Positions 25,901-34,900 of a stretch of DNA of 64,000 nucleotides are shown in pieces; positions within the stretch are counted from its first letter, which is position 1, and each line of letters begins with the position of its first letter. The DNA is from Candidatus Cloacimonadota bacterium. Its GTDB lineage: Bacteria > Muiribacteriota > UBA6191. Location: positions 1 to 64,000 of the forward strand of contig JAGSHD010000014.1 in assembly GCA_023954715.1 (NCBI GenBank), given 5' to 3'. The translations under genes were made by a program, and so were the position numbers. The notes below the pieces were generated by a model. It did no database searches. It worked only from the letters and a program-made list of their open reading frames with translations, and had not been told where the DNA came from.

Positions 25901-28900
25901 ATCGGCAATGCTTCCACTAGTTACAGAGTTTGCCGCCAAGTGAGAGATCAAGATTTGATCATCAACTACTTTATTTGAAGAGATTGTTTCAGCAGCGATT
26001 TTAACATCAAAAATAGAATTTTCTGTAAAAGTCTCTGCTTGTAAAGTTAGGTCTTGTAAATGTTGTTGTTCAATAGCAGCATTTTCAATTTTATTATCAG
26101 TAATTGTATTTGTGGCAATAAAGCCAACTTCAATAGAGTTAACTTGTAAATGACTTTGTTCAATGACTTGGCCATTAAAAGATGATTCATGAAATGTTAA
26201 CTCAGCTAAATGAGTATCATCTAATGTTGTTGCTGTGATATTCCCATTTAGAACAGCATTTTCTTTTAGGTTGTGAGCAGGTTGGATGAAAGCATTAGTT
26301 TTGTCAATGGTAGCAGTGTGAGATGTTATTGCGATTAGCTCTCTTTGATTAACATTGCTAAAACTCGATTCATATAAATTATTGGTATCAAAGTAGTAAA
26401 ACTTATCTCCTAAATACATTGGATTTAATGGAGTTACTCCTCCCCAGCTATTTCCAATAAAGGAGTTACCCCAAGCACAGGCACCTACGGTAGTTCCATT
26501 TACCCCTATAAGGTATGAGCCATCCTTTGTAATATTAATATCGTTAAATCCACCTACAGTATCATTGCAGTCTCCGCCTTGAACAGCTAATGTACCAGCT
26601 GTAATATGGGCCCATTTATTTGTATCGTCAGCAGCAAAAACAAGTTTATCAAACCCGCTTTGTCCAAGAGTGCTAACTTCTGTTGTAGATAAGTCATGGA
26701 GATTGTAGCTATATACCTTTTGGTCTCCTTCATGATAATACATGATCTCATCGTTAGTATTTTTCCAAGTTAAAAATGGGGTAGAGTCACCGTTAAATGG
26801 GACTCCCGTATCGATAATTTTCTCTAGATAGAGATCGGACCAATGAATATTTCCATTAGCAATGAATGCAATTTTACTATTGTCAGGAGATACGCTTGGA
26901 CTAATCAATCTTGTGATTCCACCACCAATGGATGCAAAAGTAGTTTGTGCACCATTAGATTGAGTTACATATAAAGAACCTCCATTGGATTGGTATAATC
27001 TTGCTTTTGTGGTGTCCATAGTACCTGTAGCAAAAGGGACATTACTTAGATTATTGAAATGTCCATCTGTTAATGAGAGGGTCTTGATTTTTGACTGTGT
27101 TAGCGTGTTGGCTGTTATATCTTCTCCTAAAATAGAGTTACTTGCTATTTTATCGTTAGTAATAACAGCTGGTTTGATGTGGACTCCGCTTACAGCTTGA
27201 TCATTTATTTTTGAAGTTTCAATATCATAGCTCACCACAAACTGACCAATAATTGAGTCCTCATCCAACAGAGCAGCATTAATCGTACCAGACTTAATAA
27301 CATCATTCGTCAACGATAAGAGTTCAAAATCTGCTAGTGTTATTGAATCAGAAAGTATTTTGTTAGCCTCAACGGATTCATTCAAAATATTTTGGTGGAT
27401 AATTGAATGATCTTTAATTTTTTGCTTAATAAAGGCACGAGTTTTAAACTTTTTTCCTTCAAAAGAATTTGATAATAATGAACTCTCTTGGATAGATAAA
27501 TCATCAATTTGATCATTCCAGTATTCATAGAGCGAAAAGTGATTGCTTTTAACTTCTCCATTAATGATATGCCTACTAGTGATCGTTTGAGGTAAGATTC
27601 GAGAAACAGAGAAAGTACCATTACTCACATCATCACTGGTTAATGTGTTTTTTTGAAAATGAATTCCAAAAATTGCATTATCTTTAATGTTGTTCGCAGA
27701 AATTGCTTCGGATTGTATTTTACTACCGTGAAAACTGTAAAAATCTAAATTTGTTGTGTTTAGGGCCTCTGTTTGAATATCACTATCTTGTATTGCTTTA
27801 GCATTATCTGTAGTAAATAACCTTGCATCAAAGCTGGATACTTGAAGTAGAGGATAATCGATTCCACCTAAACTAGCAAAGTCATCACCTGTAAGTGTGT
27901 CGGTAGTAATTTTTTGATCTCCATAAATAGACTCGCTTCTAATTTTTTCTTTGGTGACAGACTCAAAGGCTATGACGCGGGTTGAAATAGCATCTGAGCT
28001 AATTTTAACACTGCTAACAGAGTTTGATGCAAAAAGTGAGCTGATTAAAGCTTTAGTAAGATAGGAGCTTTCTGATATGGAGTTTGCAGCAAGTTTTTCT
28101 CCTGCAATAGATGATGTGACAAAGGATTTTTGATCAAACTCAGCGGATATTTTAGCGGCTAGGAGGGTGCGATTCGCTATTTTTTGTTGTTCAATACCTT
28201 CGCCAAATTTTGACATTAGGATGCTTTTTCCACCGGCTAAAAAGATGGACTTGTCTTTTGAGATATGACAAGCAGTAAATAGTTGGTCATCATAATCAGA
28301 GTTTAGGACCTTTTCCCATGTTTTACCTCCGTCATAAGTAATGAGAGTATTTTGTCCTCTAGCAGAAACTAGGGCAATTTCATTGGATATTGCAGATATA
28401 TCTTGAACTTTTTCGCCAATATCAGTGAGTAATTGAGAGGGGCCTCCAGCACTAGTAACATAAAAAACTTTACCTGCAGAGCTACCAAACCAAATTCCAT
28501 CACCATAATCAGAGCTTATCGCTGAAATACTTACGCCAGCTGTTGAGAGTGTATAGCTACTTGCTGCAGAAAAATCACTGGTTAAAATAGAGTATACTGA
28601 AGCATCTCCACCAATAAGTACTTTTCCAGCACTGCCATAATTTAAGTCATTTGGTTGTGATGCTAAAGCTCGTGCAGTTTGGGTAGAAAATCCATTACTA
28701 GTAACAAATGCGTTGGTATTTATGTCCATGATGATTACACCATCATTTTCACTCTTAAATAAAAACTTATGTCCAGTGCCGCCAAAGTTAGATTGGACAG
28801 AAAATGTTGATCCACTAGTACTTGATTTGTAGAGGACTCTATTTCGATCAAATCCATAAGCAGTACTTGAGTCTACAAACATTAACTCTTCAAAATTTGT

Positions 28901-31900
28901 TAGATGCTCGGATCTTTGTACCGCATTAAATGTTTCACCATTGTCTGTACTTAAATAGTTTCTATGGGCGTTGTTGACTGTAAAATACTGCTCGTTTAAG
29001 ACCTGTAAACTAGTAAAAGCTGCTTCAGCTGAGTCGGCAGTACCAAACGATGCATAGTTACTATATGTAGAGCCGTTATCAGAAGTTTTTGCTATAGAAA
29101 TGTCGTTGTTTGAGCGTACTTTGAATATAAGATACCAATTATTTTTATCAATGAATACAGTATCAATAATATCAATAAGGGCACCATCAACCATAGGTCT
29201 AGAGGAAACCCCAAATCCAGTTGCTACAGCCGCTGAACCACTAGGTGCAAAAGCAACATGATCATCGATGTTACCGGTATTCATCCAGATGTGATTGAAA
29301 GTTGTTCCACCCAGATCAAAAGTATTTAAAACATTCCAGTTATCTGTTGTACGGACAATTCTATCTTCAATAAAAATCTGTCCATTATTTAATGAGGTCA
29401 TTTGGAATTGTAGATCAGAGTAGTAGGTGACTGTATGATTTAATTGTAGATACTCATCTAGAGAGTCTCCTCCTTGAGTGGAAGAGTAATCAAAATTTGC
29501 GCTAGCCCCATTTTCTCGTACAATCCAAATATGCTGTAAAGAGTTCAAAGAGTAAACTCGTCTAAATCCACTGCCATCGTTTTTACGGATTTCTCGTAGA
29601 CTTAAAGCAGAGTCATAGGTCATCCATGCTGTATTATCAGAGATAAATACACCATGAAACTCATCTTCAAAATGAAAGTCATAAATGTCCACACCAAAGT
29701 CTTGCACAAGAGCAAACTGTGCTCCTTGGTTTGTAGACAGGTATAATTTTTGTTTGTCTACCAAGACCCATACTTTTTTATCAATACTGAGTGCTTTAGT
29801 GAATTCAGAGGTAGGTGTTAAATTATCTTGTTTAACTAAAGTATTTTTACTAGCAGAGCCAAACTCAAATATTCCTTCTAATTTATCAAATAATAAGAGT
29901 TTGCCGTTTTGTAGTTTTACAGCTTTTTGTATATTAGTTAGTTGATTGGAGTCGCTGAGTGAATAAAAGCCCTGAGTAGTACTTAAATCACTGACTCTGG
30001 TTTGAAGGTTTCCGTTGCTTACACTGGCAGAGGCTAAATTAGAAGAAGTTAAGGTAAAGTCTAAGATGTGGGTTGTCAAAATAGAAGAGTCTGCAAAATG
30101 ATCTGACTCAATCGCTCTTGAGTTAATATGAGAAGATAAGATAGCAGCATCGTTAATATCTTCTTGTAAGATTGTTAGGTTTAGGATGTTACCACTTGTA
30201 ATAGCACTTTGAGCAAAAACAGATTGAGGTAAGGCTGTCATATCAAGGTGTTCATCAGTAATGGTTTGATTTAAGAAGTCTTCAGATGAGAGGGATGATA
30301 GTTTAATTTTTGAAGAAGTGATTAAGCTACTTTCTAGGCTAGCTGAGGTAATAGTTAGTGGCACAATATGACGATTTTCTATAGTGTGAGTTTTAAACAA
30401 ATCATACGAAATTGATAGATTACTGATTTCTCCATTGGTTATAGAGTTAGAAGCAAAATGAGAATCAGATAAAATAATATGGGCAAAATCAGAGCTAGTC
30501 AGTGTAAAACTTTCAATTAATGAGGAGTGAATAGCATTTTGAGTTGTAATACGTGTACCAATGGCTAGATCACTAACCAGATTATTTAATACAGCTAAAT
30601 CGATAATATGTGTTGTTAGGATTTGTTGGTCAACAATCATTCTGGCTGAAATAACATTACTATCAATATGAGAAGATAAAACAGCATCTGTGTTGATATT
30701 GAGAGTTTCAATAGAAAAGTCACTTAGTTTGATTGTAGATATTTGACTGGTTTGAATTTTCCACTGACTTACAGAGTTAAGAGCAAATTTACTACTAGTA
30801 ATCTCTTTGTTTGGGATCAAGGAGTTGATAATACTTAAATCGATGATGTTTGTAGAATATATAGATTGGGGTGCGATTATTCGTGTATCGATTTGATCAT
30901 CTCTAAGGTCAATGGTCTGTATGGATGCATTCAAAATTTTATCTGTGACAATGGCACTAGGAGCAATGTGCACCGAAACAATTTGGCTAGAGCTCAATGC
31001 TGCTGTTTGTATTTCTGAACTTAAAACTTTTGAAGAAATCACTGCATTAGTTGCAAATTTACTAAGTATAATGGACTCGTTAGCAAGTTTTTCAGATGAT
31101 ATTGTATTTGTTTGCCATAATTGGAGTGTTAAAGAGTTAGCAGCAAAATCTTGATCAATCAAAGTGCTATTTTTGATTTGCATGCTATCTAAAGTGTTAC
31201 TAGCAATTTTACTATTTGTGATAGAGGCATCTTCAAAACTTTGTGATGTTAAGGTGTTTTGAGAAATAGAGCTAGATTCAAAAACTTTTTCGGCAATTTT
31301 AGTAGCTATAATTTGACTATCATCAATTTGGTGGGATTGTATAGACAAGTTTTGTATGGATGTACCACGTATAGTTTTTGTTAAAATATCGCTTTGAGCA
31401 ATAGTATTGGTAGTGATTTGATTTGAATCAACTGTATTTAGAGCTAGATGTGAAAGTAATATATTATCTTCTACAAAGTGTTCACCAATTATGCTTCTAT
31501 CTATTACCTTTAAGCTAGAAATGATTTTATCTGCAAACTTATGATTTGCACTCAATGCAGCAGCAACAATAGTGTTTGTATCAATATCAATTGTAGCTAT
31601 GGATTGACTAACAATTTTAGTGTAATCAATGGAGTCCATTGCAAACACAGAACTAGTTAAAGTATTAGAGGAAATATTAGATGATACAATAGTATTGGTA
31701 TCAATTTTAATACTATTAATGGAGCCATCACCAAAATCAGAATTTGTTAAATCCAATGCTTTCAACCGGCTACTGATGATAGTGTAGTCCTTTATTTTAG
31801 CAGTGGATATAGATTTATCTGCAAAATTATCTCCGCTCAATGAGTCTAAAAGTATTTTGATAGAGTCAATTGCTCCGGTAGATACATGATCATAACGAAC

Positions 31901-34900
31901 AGAGTTATCTAAAATTTTATCTGTAGTAATAGACTGATGCGCAAATAGTTCTCCCGTTAGGGTAGAAGGTTGAATGTGGGAGTTAGATATTTGTAGAGTA
32001 TTGATATGATAGGATTGAATGGAGCCATCAATCAATAATGTACCATCAATTTCTCCATTGGCGATATGTATATTTTGAATAATTTCATCATCGAGGTTTT
32101 CAGAAAAAATAGACGAGTCTTTTATAACCACTGAGCTAAGGCTGTCTTCTTGAAAATGGCGACTTAGAAAGATAGATGTTTGTAAACTAGCTTGGCGTAT
32201 AGAATTGTTTGTGAATAGCTTACTGTTTAAACTATTGTTTTTCAACTTTATGTTTTCGATGCTTAAATCAATGATGGCGTCATTTGTACTAGCATCTCCA
32301 CCTATATTGGAAACACCCGATGCATCACCAATAAACTGAACTGCATGGACGCCACCTGTACTCATTGCTGAAAAAACTGTACTACCAGAATCAGTACGCA
32401 CCAATAAGAGTGGTTTAGTACCTGAATCTGTTGTTGGTTCAATGGAAAGAACTAATCCATCACTAGTAAAAATACTTTGATCTAAAAAGGCTCTATAGAT
32501 TGTTGAAGTAGACTCAGAAGTAGGAATACTATTATCAATATCTTGCCTTGCGATATTTTCTATGGATACTCCACCAATTTTATCGTGCCTATGTAAATAA
32601 TCTGCATTTAAGTGATTCGTTAATACATTTAAATCACCAGGTGTCATTAAAATACCCGACCCACTAGAAAAATTATCAGCGATAATAATACCCTCTGTAT
32701 TTTTAACAGATAAAGCCATGCTATGAAATTTTGATGTTCCTGTGTATGTAATTTTGTTAGCTTTTTGAACGTGAAAAGTATCTAATCCAATAATGGTAGT
32801 ATTTGTGGTTTGATGATCTGAATTAATATGGATGTGAGGAGTTTTCACCCATTCAGCTGTAGTTTGATCTAGGACCTGTAAAGAATTTAACTTACTATGT
32901 TGATTTAAATCTACTAGAAAATCATTGTCTAAATCTAAAAATTGAGGAGCAGTTAGAGTGTTTTCGGTAGATAAAGAAGAGCTCAACTGAAGAGTTTGTA
33001 TATTAGAAAAAGTAGAAGGGGATAGATAAAAACTAGAGTTATCCCGATCTTCAAAATATCGAAAGTATCCCGTTGTAGCCTTTATCTGATTTGCAGCTAA
33101 TCCAGAAATAACAAGCTCTTTATGTGCTGTTTGACCAATGTAGACACTAGTAACAAGATCAGAGGTGTCTGAAAATTGGAGTGTATCTCCGCTTTGCTCT
33201 GTTACGTGGATCGTATCAGAAAAAGTTAAGCTTTTGTCATAAGTGATATCATGAAAGTTTGTTAAGTTTCCGTCAGGATCAATGGTAAAATAGGTAACAG
33301 GATTAGAAGAACCTGCTGCTAATATATCTTCAGAGCGAATACTATGGGTTACAATATCCATTTTGTGCATGACAGTATCTGCGTTTATCTCAACAGCAGG
33401 CCCTGATATATCCACGTTACCAGTGACTACTAAATTATTAAGTTGAAAATCAGAGGTTAACTGAAGAGATTTAGCTGAGAGTCTACCAGTTTGGTCCACA
33501 TGAAATGATACAGAGCCCCCATTCATTACTTTGATATCATCTCGATATACGAAATCTTTTGATACAAACAATCTATCTTGTCCATATAAACCATCGTCAC
33601 CACGTAATTGCTCTTGGACGTCCATATTACCAGATACAACAAAGCTATCAAAAATACTGATGGTATCGGCACTTAGGTTTCGTACATTTGAGCTACTGTG
33701 GGGATCTAGTACATAAGCTATATTGTCTATATCAACTATAGAGGTTGTTCTGATTGTACCTCCGTTAAGTAATATGCCGTTATAATGGCTAGTGGTAAAC
33801 TTTGCATCACCCGCATGACTCAAATTACCATTATGAATAGTTAAATCTCCTGCTTTCATTAAAAGATCGCCGTTTGCAATAAGTCTTAAACTATTTAATA
33901 CAGAGTGCCCTAAAGGGTACATTACTCGATTCGGGTTGGTTTTACCTTCAATTTTTGTACCATAGATAGTTTGTTCTACAATAAGGCTTTCATCTTTAAT
34001 AATTAGCCCGTTGTTAAGATCAACATGTCTAGTTTGTAAGTTACCAAGAACAAAAGCGTTACCATTGGTGACATTAATACTGTTATAAACAGAGAGGCCA
34101 TCTAAGTAACTCGTTTGATGAGGGGTAGCGTAAAACGAAGGATTGTCATAGTCATAATAAGTTGTTGTATAAGCATAAGCAGCAGTTAGATTACCATTAA
34201 CATTAAAGTTTGAACTAATATTTAAGTTGGCTCCAAACTCGAGTTTGTTTCCAACATAGAAGGTTCCGACAATCGATAGGCTGTCAAAGTGTGATAGGCT
34301 ATTAGGATCAATTTTATAAGGGACCCCATCTCCTAAATTGTTACGATCAATAAACTCATCTGCTGAAACTTCAGATATTCCAAAAGAGGTATTATCATGT
34401 AAGTTAATTAATCCGGTCATCTTGGCAGGTACATTTTGGTTTCCAAAATTGATTTCGCCTAATATGTTTAGAGTCTCAGGTATATAGACATAAGAATTTG
34501 GTTTAGGCACACCACTTGAGTTGTCATCAGTTGATCTAATCTCAAGGTCTCCTCCTAAATTGTTTGATCGATCTATGTCTATGTTACCAGTGATAGAGAC
34601 ATTTCTTGAGATAGAAACAAGATCTTGAAAGGAGGCTTCACCAGCGTGTATGTTTAAACCGAACTGATTATCTAATTGTTCTTCAATGCCTTTATTACAT
34701 AAGCCATCGTTGGGATCACAATACTGCTCATTAACAAAACGAATCTCAGAAACAGCATGAGTGTTATTGTTACTACCAATAACGATAGGGCTATCATTTA
34801 TTAAATCAGCCCCCATATAAACATCAAGACCTTCTGCTTTAGAGACAATTATTTTGTTACTTGCCGTTACATCATGATTTCTAAACTCGTTAACCGCTGT

